DNA of 64,000 bases from Leadbetterella sp. (GTDB lineage: Bacteria; Bacteroidota; Bacteroidia; Cytophagales; Spirosomataceae), in contig JAHBUH010000006.1 of the NCBI GenBank assembly GCA_019638185.1, positions 124,001 to 188,000 on the forward strand, written 5' to 3'. Shown here piece by piece: positions 26,212 to 35,700 of this stretch. Numbering within the stretch: the first letter of the stretch is position 1; every line of letters starts with the position of its first letter. The notes under the pieces were generated by a model. That model saw nothing but the letters and a program-made list of their open reading frames with translations. It had not been told where the DNA came from and did not search any database. The position numbers were made by a program, and so were the translations under genes.

Positions 26212-27477
26212 TCAGTCAAAAATCTTTTTCCCTGCCTGTAAGCGGCCATACCGGTGCAGGGCTTCAATATAATAGTAATCCGCATACACCAGGGGTACAT
26301 CGATCTCTACCTGGTGGGGAATGCTGCCCACACAGTGTTTCACAATAAACCCGGCGTTAGTGCCCGGCTGTGCCCGATAAGCCTCACTGCTAAGGGATTG
26401 CAGGGCTTTTACAGCGGTCTCTTTGTACGTACGGGAAGCGGCCCCGTTAGTAAAGGTGCTGAGCTCCAGCAGGGCAGAGGCGGTGATGGCAGCTGCCGAG
26501 GCGTCACGGTAGGGGGTGGTCACCTGGTTAGCATACGAATTTTTACCCGGCTGGTAGCCTTTTTCATTGGCATTAAAGTCCCATGCGGGCACATAGTCTG
26601 CCGGGAGGTGTTTAAGATAGTAGTCTGCCAGCCCGGTAGCCGTTTTCAGGAAACGGGGATCGCCGGTTTCCCGGTAGCACATGGTAAAGCCGTAGATGGC
26701 CCAGGCCTGTCCGCGTGACCAGGTGGAGTTATCCGCATAGCCCTGGGCGGTTTCGCGGGCTACCACCTGACCGGTTTTGGGGTCATAGCATACCACATGG
26801 TAAGAGCTGAAATCCGGCCGGAAATGATTTTTCATAGTGGTGAGCGCGTGGGTCACGGCCACATGGCGGAACGTGGTGTCACCACTGACTTTGGAGGCAA
26901 AAAACAGCATTTCCAGGTTCATCATGTTATCAATGATCACGGGGAAGTCATACGACTTATCACCGTGCCAGCTTTTGAAAACATTCCAGGACTTAATGGA
27001 GCCTGTGACCGGGTCAAACCGGGTGCTCAGGGCTTTGGCGGAATTGACCAGGATGGTCTTATAGGCTTCGTTACCGGTGAAGCGGTAAGCGTTTCCGTAG
27101 CTGCAGTACATCATAAAACCCAGGTCATGATGGCCGGTAAAGTGCTCCAGGGGTTTCAGCTTCTCGGTCCATTTAATGGCTTCAGTTTTCAGGCTTTCGT
27201 TTTTGGAGTTATCATACAGGAACCAGAGGCTGCCGGGGAAGAAGCCGGGCGTCCAGTCGTATATGGAAGTAGTGGCCAGTCCGCCGGATTTATTGGAAGT
27301 GCGCGGGTAAGCGCCCTTTTCGGCGGAAAATGTCTTGTCGGCTTCCCGGAGCTGGTCAGAAAGCATCTGTTCCGCGTACGCCAGGTTATCTTTTGCAAAA
27401 TCATCTGCCGGAAGGTTCCTGGAGGCCGTACAAGAGGCCAGTATAGCTAAAAATGCAACAGTAAGGTTTTTGTACAT
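26212..27477 (-). CDS. glycoside hydrolase family 88 unsaturated glucuronyl hydrolase, lipoprotein
   Basis: The 421-residue protein has a lipoprotein signal (LTVAFLAILASC, Cys at 16). GH88 features are YDWTPGFFPGSLWFLYD (about 74-90), the catalytic-region PVIIDNMMNLEMLFF (about 175-189) with the conserved Asp, and WSRGQAWAIYGFTMCYRET (about 255-273). GH88 enzymes hydrate and cleave the unsaturated uronic acid left at the non-reducing end by polysaccharide lyases. It lies between susD and the DUF2264 gene in the same orientation, 109 bp after susD, with a large hairpin in the gap. Confidence 0.9.
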   Translation of the reverse strand: MYKNLTVAFLAILASCTASRNLPADDFAKDNLAYAEQMLSDQLREADKTFSAEKGAYPRTSNKSGGLATTSIYDWTPGFFPGSLWFLYDNSKNESLKTEAIKWTEKLKPLEHFTGHHDLGFMMYCSYGNAYRFTGNEAYKTILVNSAKALSTRFDPVTGSIKSWNVFKSWHGDKSYDFPVIIDNMMNLEMLFFASKVSGDTTFRHVAVTHALTTMKNHFRPDFSSYHVVCYDPKTGQVVARETAQGYADNSTWSRGQAWAIYGFTMCYRETGDPRFLKTATGLADYYLKHLPADYVPAWDFNANEKGYQPGKNSYANQVTTPYRDASAAAITASALLELSTFTNGAASRTYKETAVKALQSLSSEAYRAQPGTNAGFIVKHCVGSIPHQVEIDVPLVYADYYYIEALHRYGRLQAGKKIFD

Positions 27478-27511
27478 GATTTACTTTTGATTATGATTCC
27501 GTGGAGCATTT

Positions 27512-27578
27512 TGTGAAATATACTTTGTGTACTTTGCACCGGAATAACCGGCACAAAGTACACAAAGCAGGTTTCACA
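27512..27578 (-). promoter_or_regulatory. long hairpin between susD and GH88 gene
   Basis: CTTTGTGTACTTTG (27523-27536) is perfectly complementary to 27554-27567. The outer arms TGTGAAA (27512-27518) and TTTCACA (27572-27578) also pair, and CCGG/CCGG can pair in the loop. No long T-tract follows. It is well placed to stabilise the susCD part of the mRNA or attenuate transcription into the enzyme genes, an inference from position. Confidence 0.6.
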
Positions 27579-27586
27579 GAGAACGG

Positions 27587-29314
27587 TTACCAGTTCGGGT
27601 TTTGGGTAAGCGTACCGTTACTTAAACCGATCTGCGCGGTAGGCAGGGGCCACAGGTAGTCACGCTGCGCGTTAAACCTTCTCCGGTCGGCCGCCTGGAA
27701 GAGCACATAGCCGTTCAGCAGGGGCGGGGTCACGGCACCGCCGTAGTTCACATCAGTGAAGAATTTACGCATTAAAATAGGCTTCGGCAATACTTCCTCG
27801 GCTATTTTCCACCGGATGATGTCCCAGTAACGGAAGCCTTCAAAAGCCAGCTCTACCGAACGCTCCCGGCGAATCTCATCGCGCATGTTCAGGCCGTTAG
27901 CCGTTACGAAGGCATTGGTCAGCAGGGGCAGTTTGGTGTTATCGTTATTGGTGGCCCGTTTGCGCAGCAGGTTAATGCTGGCGTCCAGGTCGGCATCCGA
28001 GATGGTATTAGACAGCTCGTAAGTAGCTTCTGCATAGTTCAGCAGTACTTCCGCATAGCGGATAGCCATGAAATCCAGGAACACGGTCTGCTGGATAAAG
28101 TCCGCCTGGCCGGTCCAGTATTTCTGCTGGTGGTAATGGAAGGTATTGGAATACCGCGGATCGCCTCCGGCAATAGACGCGTAAGGGTCTCCCACTTTAA
28201 ACAGGGTCTGCACCAGGCGCGGATCCCGGTTTTCGGTATCGGTCAGCAGTCCGGTTTCTTTCCCGTTTTTATCCAGGGGAGATTTACCCACGGGCAGGCC
28301 ATCAGAATAGAGCGCGGTCAGCACATAGGCCCGGGTGGCGGCGTTTCCGCCGTCAGTGAGGCTGGGACGCATGTAGGCTTGTGAAGCTACTACATTCGAC
28401 AGGTTCTGGCCGTACAGGCGCACCATGATGTTTTCTTTGTTATTGCCGTAATATTCACCCGGGTAACGGAAAAGATCCTGGTAACTTAAAGCGCCGCTTC
28501 CGGTAAACAGGCTGTGCTTACCTTCATCCATGATGGTTTTAGCGGCCTGGCGGGCTATCGTGAAGTGTTTAGCCGGGTCTTTGGCGCCTTTCAGTTCAGG
28601 CTCACCGTGGAACTTATGCCAGCTTCCTTCATACAGGGCTACCCGTGATTTAAAGGCCAGGGCGGCACTGCGGGTGATCCGGCCGTATTCGCGTCCGGCG
28701 GTTCCGGCGGCGCTGGCTCTTACCGGCAGTTGATCCGCCTGCGGACAGTTCGCTGCGGCAAAATCCAGGTCGGCGTAGATGGAGTCTACCACAGCCCGGC
28801 GGTCGCTGCGCGGCGTATACAGCAGCGGGTCTTCCCGGCCGGCGACGGTACGGCCCAGGTAAGGCACATCCCCGTAGATTTTTACCAGGTTAAAGTAAGA
28901 CATCGCCCTGAAAAACCGGGCCTGGGCTATACAGTAGGTCTTCATGTCGCTGTTCGGCACACCGGCTGATTTTTCAATCACGTTATTGGCCGCTCGAATG
29001 TAGGAGTAGGCGCTGTTCCAGCGGCCGTCGTTAGAAGGCGCATTCCGGGAGCCGTCGCTCACCGAGTTCACGGTAGAGGTCCGGATATCCACGGCGAAGT
29101 CGCTCATCAGTTCCTCCAGTGGCGTATCGAAGCTCGGCATGCTGGTGTACAGGTAAGTGGTACCTGCTATAAGGTCGCTTTCTGTTTTCCAGAATACCGG
29201 ATCCGTGATGACGGTCTGGGTAAACTGGTCCAGCTCATTGGTACAGCTTACAGCCCATAGCGCTATAGTGCTGAGTGCAGTCAGAGTTCTGGTTTTTTTC
29301 AACAATAGTTTCAT
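27587..29314 (-). CDS. SusD/RagB-family outer-membrane glycan-binding lipoprotein
   Basis: The 575-residue protein has a lipoprotein signal (TALSTIALWAVSC, Cys at 24) and SusD_RagB family features: TPRSDRRAVVDSIYADLDFA in the helical TPR-like part, and at the C-terminus RRERSVELAFEGFRYWDIIRW followed by LWPLPTAQIGLSNGTLTQNP. SusD-like proteins sit on the outer leaflet of the outer membrane and form the lid over the cognate SusC channel, capturing oligosaccharides. It lies 29 bp downstream of the susC homologue and is co-transcribed with it. Confidence 0.93.
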   Translation of the reverse strand: MKLLLKKTRTLTALSTIALWAVSCTNELDQFTQTVITDPVFWKTESDLIAGTTYLYTSMPSFDTPLEELMSDFAVDIRTSTVNSVSDGSRNAPSNDGRWNSAYSYIRAANNVIEKSAGVPNSDMKTYCIAQARFFRAMSYFNLVKIYGDVPYLGRTVAGREDPLLYTPRSDRRAVVDSIYADLDFAAANCPQADQLPVRASAAGTAGREYGRITRSAALAFKSRVALYEGSWHKFHGEPELKGAKDPAKHFTIARQAAKTIMDEGKHSLFTGSGALSYQDLFRYPGEYYGNNKENIMVRLYGQNLSNVVASQAYMRPSLTDGGNAATRAYVLTALYSDGLPVGKSPLDKNGKETGLLTDTENRDPRLVQTLFKVGDPYASIAGGDPRYSNTFHYHQQKYWTGQADFIQQTVFLDFMAIRYAEVLLNYAEATYELSNTISDADLDASINLLRKRATNNDNTKLPLLTNAFVTANGLNMRDEIRRERSVELAFEGFRYWDIIRWKIAEEVLPKPILMRKFFTDVNYGGAVTPPLLNGYVLFQAADRRRFNAQRDYLWPLPTAQIGLSNGTLTQNPNW

Positions 29315-29343
29315 ATCCTAAAAATATCTTTGACAAATGTTAA

Positions 29344-32300
29344 TTAAAATCCGATGTTTAAGCCGATGGCATAGCTTCTCCACAGCGGGTAGCTCAGTGA
29401 AATGGTATTGGTATTTTCCGGGTCATAGTAGTTAAACCACATACCGGTTTTTTCCCAAAGGTCCTGGCCGGAGAAGAAAACCTTCACGTCACCCAGTCCT
29501 TTTACCTTGTGCGTTCCCGGTTTTACGGTATACCCCAGCTGCAGGTTTTTCAGACGGATGTAGCTGGCATTCTGCACCCAGTGCGAAGACACTACGTCAT
29601 TGATCCGGTCACCGATCAGGATCCGGGGGAAGCGGGCATCGTTATTTTCCGGTGTCCAGTAATCCTGGTGGATCTTCCATGGCATCATCCAGCCGTTATA
29701 GAAAGGCAGGGTATTGCCTGCATCGATCAGCACGCTTCTTTTTCCTACACCGTTAAATAAAACCGAGAAGTCAAAGCCTTTCCAGTTCACACCGCCACTG
29801 ATACCGAACACATAGCGCGGGTTGGTATTACCCAGGTAAACCAGGTCACCGTGATTTTCAGCCGTATTGATACCGGCGTTGATCTTCCCGTCATTGTTGA
29901 GATCCAGCAGTTTAATATCACCCACCCGGGTAGAGGTTACCCGCACGGGATAGCCGTTCAGCTCTTCTGCGGTGTCAAAATACCCGTCAGCCTTGTAGCC
30001 AAAGATGGAATTCGTAGAGAGGCCGGGAAGGGAAGCGTTTATCCCTGCGCCGTAGGATACCGATCCGTCATAACGGGTCACTTTGTTCTTATCATCGCTC
30101 AGGTTAGCGGCCAGGTAGTAGCCCCCGTTTTTGAAGCGGTCGTTCCAGTTCAGGGTCACGCCCCAGCCTTTCACCTGCACACCGGCCAGGTTAGCGGCGT
30201 TCGGGGTCACGCCCAGCATGGCCGGCAGCTGCTGGCCTACGAATACGTTATTATTCTGCTTCACGAAGTAGTCAAAATGCAGGCGCAGCCGGTTTTTCAG
30301 CACTTCCATGTCAAAACCCACGTTAGCGGTTTCAATGATCTCCCAGGCTTTGCTGTCGGAAGGTAAGCCGGACTGGAAGAAATACACGGTTTTGGCGTCA
30401 TTAAACGGATAGTATCCCCGGGAAAGCGGGCTCTGGAAATCGTAGTTGTTAGCGTTAGGGTTAGACGTCTGCGCGCCCCCTGCCGTACCGTATGAGGCCG
30501 ATAGCTTAAATTCATTGATCCAGGGCAGGGCACTGTTAAACCACTTCTCTTCGGCCATGCGCCAGAAGGCGTTCACCGCATAGAAGTTCTGGAATTTAAA
30601 GCCCGGGGCCAGGCGCGAGCTTCCGTCACGCCGGTAGGTTCCTTCCAGGTAGTACTTGCTGGCATAGTTATAGGTGAGACGGCCGAAGTACGACAGCCAC
30701 GTATTCACCTGGATGTTATCACTTACATTACCCACGTCAGCGGTAGACAGCGTGGTGTAGTTCAGTGTAGGGAAGTCATTCAGCAGCAGTGCCCGCTGGA
30801 TAGCCTGCACGGCATCATACTCGTATTTTTTAAACTCGTAACCGGCCAGGCCATGGAAACTGTGCTTATTGATCTTGTAATCATAATCTGCCGTGGTAAA
30901 GAAGCTCTGGTTAAGCGTATAAGGCCGGGTCTTGGACAGGGAGTTAATCTGGTTAATGGGCGTTCCCGCTACCAGGTTCATGTTGGCATCCACAGTCCAC
31001 CGTTCTACGGTTTTGTTAAACGTGGAACCATCGCTCAGCACTAGGCCGGGGCTGTAAACCGCCTTCAGGTTCAGGCCTTTCACCACGTCATTGGCCAGGA
31101 GGCTGATCACTGCGTTTACATCGTAAGCGTCAGTGCGGGAGTAACCGCCGTCTTTCAGGATAGGGTAGGCATTGGAAATGGTACCGATAAAGGCGTATTT
31201 GTCCTCGTAACCCGGTGTAAAGATAGGGTTACGGGCCGCCCGGATGGTGTACACGTTATAGAGTACGCCACTACCGCCGTTTACGCCCATGGAAGGAGCC
31301 ATGGTATTGGATTTGGCAAACGACAGACGGGTGTCCAGGCTCAGCTTTTTGGTAAAGCGGGTATTGTAATTGATACGGGCGTTGATCCGGTTATAGGAGT
31401 CAGGTCCGAATTTGAAAACCCCTTCCTGGTCCAGGTAACCCAGTGAAAACAGGAAGCTGGATTTGTCACCGCCACCGCTGGCCGTTACGTTAATGTTCCT
31501 TTGCGGGCTCTGGTCACGCATAAGGATTTGCTTCATGTTATTATTGTAGTAGTATTCCCACTGCTTGCTATTCGGGTTCAGGTAGTACTCCACGTTCGGG
31601 TCATCAAACCAGGCCAGTTGCTGATCGTTAAAGGCTGCGGCACCGCCACCGTTAATGGCAGCTGCGTTCTGCAGTTCGGCTTCTTCGCGTGAGCTGAGCA
31701 TTTCAGGCCGGGCAAACGGCTTACGGAAGGTGTACATCATGTTTACGTCCACCTTGGTTTTCTGGTTAGGCTTACCGGCTTTAGTGGTTACCAGGATCAC
31801 CCCGCCACCGGCTTTGGCACCATAAATGGAGGCTGAGGCGGCATCCTGCAGTACGGTCAGGTCCTGGATGTCGTTCGGGTTCAGGGTATTGATATTGCCT
31901 TCCACACCGTCAATGATCACCAGCGGGGAGTTTCCGGATCCCAGGGAGGTAATACCCCGGATCTGGGCGTTCCAGCCTTCCTGGCCCGGCTGCCCGTTAG
32001 ACCGGGTGATCACCAGGCCGGGTGCGGCACCTTGCAGGGCGGAGAGGGTATTGGTCACCGGGCGGTCTTTCAGTACTTTGTTATCTACGGTCAGTACCGC
32101 ACCACCGATATCCCGCTTGATTTTGGAGGTATAACCTACCACCACCACGTCTTCCAGGGCATTGGAGGAGTTGTTTAAGCGGATGGTGAGGGTGGTCTCA
32201 TTAGTCAGCTTGTGATCCTGGGAGTCATAGCCGATGTAGCTTATGGTCAGGATGTCGCCGGGGCCGGCATTAATGGAAAACTTACCGTCGGCATCGGTAG

Positions 32301-32490
32301 AGACCCCGCGGTTCGTTCCTTTGATCACCACGGATGCTCCGGGGAGTCCCGCGCCGGTTTCATCGAGAACCGTTCCGGTGATATCCCTTTTCTGCCCGTT
32401 TACCAGGAAGGGTAAGCACAGGAAGAGCGGGATAACCCAGAGGATAACCGCACGCGCTAAAAAATTTTGAGGTAAATTTTTACATTTCAT
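29344..32490 (-). CDS. SusC/RagA-family TonB-dependent outer-membrane transporter
   Basis: The 1048-residue protein has a signal peptide (about 10-32), a carboxypeptidase-like beta-sandwich (ITGTVLDETGAGLPGASVVI, about 37-56), a TonB plug (VVVGYTSKIKRDIGGAV; the SusC signature SIYGAKAGGGVILVTTK at about 222-238) and a beta-barrel ending with ALGLNIGF-like AIGLNIGF. It imports oligosaccharides across the outer membrane with TonB energy and partners the adjacent SusD. It is the first gene of the leftward locus and is divergent from the hybrid two-component regulator across a 277-bp spacer. Confidence 0.94.
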   Translation of the reverse strand: MKCKNLPQNFLARAVILWVIPLFLCLPFLVNGQKRDITGTVLDETGAGLPGASVVIKGTNRGVSTDADGKFSINAGPGDILTISYIGYDSQDHKLTNETTLTIRLNNSSNALEDVVVVGYTSKIKRDIGGAVLTVDNKVLKDRPVTNTLSALQGAAPGLVITRSNGQPGQEGWNAQIRGITSLGSGNSPLVIIDGVEGNINTLNPNDIQDLTVLQDAASASIYGAKAGGGVILVTTKAGKPNQKTKVDVNMMYTFRKPFARPEMLSSREEAELQNAAAINGGGAAAFNDQQLAWFDDPNVEYYLNPNSKQWEYYYNNNMKQILMRDQSPQRNINVTASGGGDKSSFLFSLGYLDQEGVFKFGPDSYNRINARINYNTRFTKKLSLDTRLSFAKSNTMAPSMGVNGGSGVLYNVYTIRAARNPIFTPGYEDKYAFIGTISNAYPILKDGGYSRTDAYDVNAVISLLANDVVKGLNLKAVYSPGLVLSDGSTFNKTVERWTVDANMNLVAGTPINQINSLSKTRPYTLNQSFFTTADYDYKINKHSFHGLAGYEFKKYEYDAVQAIQRALLLNDFPTLNYTTLSTADVGNVSDNIQVNTWLSYFGRLTYNYASKYYLEGTYRRDGSSRLAPGFKFQNFYAVNAFWRMAEEKWFNSALPWINEFKLSASYGTAGGAQTSNPNANNYDFQSPLSRGYYPFNDAKTVYFFQSGLPSDSKAWEIIETANVGFDMEVLKNRLRLHFDYFVKQNNNVFVGQQLPAMLGVTPNAANLAGVQVKGWGVTLNWNDRFKNGGYYLAANLSDDKNKVTRYDGSVSYGAGINASLPGLSTNSIFGYKADGYFDTAEELNGYPVRVTSTRVGDIKLLDLNNDGKINAGINTAENHGDLVYLGNTNPRYVFGISGGVNWKGFDFSVLFNGVGKRSVLIDAGNTLPFYNGWMMPWKIHQDYWTPENNDARFPRILIGDRINDVVSSHWVQNASYIRLKNLQLGYTVKPGTHKVKGLGDVKVFFSGQDLWEKTGMWFNYYDPENTNTISLSYPLWRSYAIGLNIGF

Positions 32491-32519
32491 AAAACATGTA
32501 TTGAGTTTAAGGTGACAAA

Positions 32520-32608
32520 TAAACCGCCCTTTAGTATGGTACTTTGCGAAGAAAAAAAAGTACGGTTTGTTGATTACAATACAATGTTAAGCCGGTATAG
32601 TACTATAC
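32520..32608. promoter_or_regulatory. operator candidates between susC and the hybrid regulator
   Basis: GTATAGTACTATAC (32595-32608) is a perfect 14-bp palindrome. Nearby, GTACTTT and AAAGTAC (about 32539-32571), flanked by AAACCG and CGGTTT, form a nested inverted repeat. Both lie in the divergent spacer and are good candidates for binding by the AraC-type output domain of the divergent regulator. The remaining spacer is AT-rich. Confidence 0.5.
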
Positions 32609-32767
32609 TGGGGAGAATTTCTTAAATTTATAGGGGTATTATTTTAAAATTTTATTAACTTATTGATTATAAGTGACTTAAATATTTGTAATTCAAGAAG
32701 ATTATGCTTGTTTTAAAGTTTACCTGCTGAAATTGGTATTCATTTCCGATAAAATATTACTATCCGG

Positions 32768-35700
32768 ATGGTTTTTCTTTTACGCTGTTTGCTGCTGGGG
32801 TGCTTTTTGACAGGGGCTACGCGTGCCGTTTCCCAGCAGAAACTTTTCCGGCATTTTTCAGTAGCTGACGGGCTGCCTAATTATAGTGCCATTTCCATCA
32901 TCCAGGATCACACCGGTTTTATGTGGATTGGCACTACAGACGGTCTCTGCCGCTATGACGGGCTGCGGTTTAAAGTGTACCGGTACGATGTGAATGACAG
33001 TTCCAGCCTTTCCAGCGGGCACATTAATACCCTCTGGACGGGTGCTGACGGAACGCTGTGGGTAGGTACCTCCGGCGGGCTGGATAAGTATGACCCGGAG
33101 CGGGACAGGTTTCAACGGATCCACCTCCGGGGAAAACCGGTGACCAGCATCTTCCGGATCTTTGAAGATTCCAGGGGGATGACGTGGGTGGGAACGGAAA
33201 ACGGCCTCTTCACGATTCCCAAAGGGGGGGAAGCGGCTCCTTTTGCAGGCCCCATCACCGGGAATATGGTCCGGGGCATTTTTGAAGACCGGCTGGGCCG
33301 GATGTGGATTGGCACAGACCAGGGGCTTAACTGCCTGGAGCGCTCCGGCGGCGGGTACCGGGTCACTTATTTTAAGCCTTTTCCCGGGAGGCGCGATAAC
33401 GTAGTCACTTCTATTATGGAAGATGACCGCCAAACCCTCTGGGTGGGAATGCAGAACCTCGGGCTGTGTGCGTTTAACCCCGAAACCAGGACTTTTACCC
33501 ACTACACTACTTCCACGGGGCTGGTGAATGACCATATCCGCTGTATTACCCCTGACCGCACCGGAAACCTGTGGGTGGGCACGCAGGAAGGGATCAGTAT
33601 TCTGGATCCCATCCGGAGAACCTTCCGGAACGTGGCCCGGATCCCCGGTGATGAAACCAGCCTGAGCCAGAATTCGATATTCACTATTTTTAAAGACCGG
33701 CTGGGTTCCATGTGGGTAGGGACTTTTTTCGGAGGAGTGAATATCAGCTATGCCTATAATACTACTTTCGGGGTGATCAAGGATGATAACCGCCAGAACA
33801 GCATCAGTAATAACGTGGTCAGCAGCATAGTGGATGATGGTAAAGGTAACCTCTGGATAGGTACGGAAGGCGGCGGACTGAACTATTTTAACCGGGCAAC
33901 CCGTACGTTCAGCTATTATAAGCATGAGCCTCAAAAGGCTCTCTCCCTCCGGTCTAACCTGATCAAAATGATTTACAAAGATACCGATGGAAACATCTGG
34001 GTGGGTACGCACGGAGGTGGGCTGAACGTGCTGCCGCCGGGCGGGAGGAGCTTTGGCGAGGGACTGGTGAATCTTCCGGCCCCCACTCCGAAGATCGTTA
34101 CGGAGGTTACTTCGGCCACTGATGATGGAGCGGGGAATCTCTGGGTGGCCACCAATACGGCGCTGTTTATTTTTAAACGGGAGGGTACCCGCCTTACCGG
34201 GGAGCGGAAAGTGGATATTGTGAGCCGGGTGTACCCCCAGAAGTACCTGTTCAGGGATTCGGGGAATACTATCTGGGTCTTCGGGTCGCGTGGAGTAAGC
34301 GCCATAAGGGAGGGCCGGGCAAGAGAGGTAGACAGCACGCTGCTGATCAACTGCTTTGCAGAAAACCGCATGGGCGAGCTGTGGGGCGGCACTACCGGTG
34401 ACGGGGTGGTGAGGTATGACGGCGTAAAGTTTATTAAATATACCAATGCCTTCTTTAAAGAGGCAGCGGTGGTGGGCATTCTGTGCGGTGAGGATCAGGA
34501 CCTCTGGCTGAGTACAAACAAGGGTCTGGTGCATTTCTTCCCCGAAACGGGCGTTTACAGGGTATACACCCGGGATGACGGTATAGCCGGTGACGAGTTT
34601 AATTATAACTCCTATTTCCGGTCAGCGGACGGCTACTTTTATTTTGGCGGCTATAACGGCCTCACGTATTTCCGGCCGGCCGATATCCTCAATAACCTCC
34701 ATAAGGCGCCGCTGGTTTTCACACGGCTCAGGCAGCACAGCGGGGAAGAAGGCAGCGGTTTCACGGAAGAAAACATAACCCGCCGGCCGGGAATCCGTAT
34801 GCGTTACGACAAGAATACGTTTACTGTAGATTTTGCCCTGCTGAACTATATCAAGAGCCAGAAAAACCTGTACCACTATCAGCTGGAAGATTACGATAAA
34901 ACCTGGAAAGAGACCTCTGACGGTTCGGCCACTTATACTAACCTTCCGCCGGGAACTTACCGCCTGCTGGTACGGGGAGCTAATAATGACGGCGTTTGGA
35001 GCGATGTTAAAACCCTGGAAATTACTATCACACCACCATTCTGGCTGACCTGGTGGGCATATTGCTTTTATATCCTGCTGGCGGGCGGGATGGTTTTTGT
35101 GATAGCGCGTTTCTTCTTCCTGCGGGCCCTGTTAAAGAAAGAAGATGAGCTGCACCAGGCTAAGCTGAACTTTTTCACCAATGCTTCTCACGAGATCAGA
35201 ACCCACCTTACCCTGATCATGGTACCGGTGGAGCGCCTGCTGAAGGAGAGCACCTCCGGCGATTTTGTGCATCAGCAGCTTTCACTGGTCAAGGCCAACA
35301 CTAACCGCCTGCTGAACCTGGTGCGGGAGCTGATGGACTTCCGGAAGGCGGAGACTAACCACCTCCAGCTGTTTTCCCGGCGCCAGGACCTGGTGCCCTT
35401 CCTGAGGGAGATCGGGCAGTCGTTCCGGGAAACCGCCCTGGCCTCGCACATCGACATGAGCTTTACGCATAACGAAGAGGTCATCCCGGTGAATTTTGAT
35501 GAGAAGCAGCTGGAAAAGGTATTTTTTAACCTCCTGGCCAATGCCATTAAGTTTACACCCGAAAACGGCCGGATAGCACTTTCAGCAGAGGCCCGGAAAG
35601 ACGATGTGGTCATTAAAGTGACGGATAACGGCCGGGGGATAGCACCGCAGTATCTTCCCCGCCTCTTCACTAATTTTTTCCAGGTGGCGGATCACGGCAT

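Noticed and set aside
32858..34534. 558-residue minus-strand ORF inside the hybrid regulator gene
   Set aside because: It is antisense to a well-supported propeller-repeat coding region; the long open frame reflects codon bias, and the product is His/Pro-rich without motifs.
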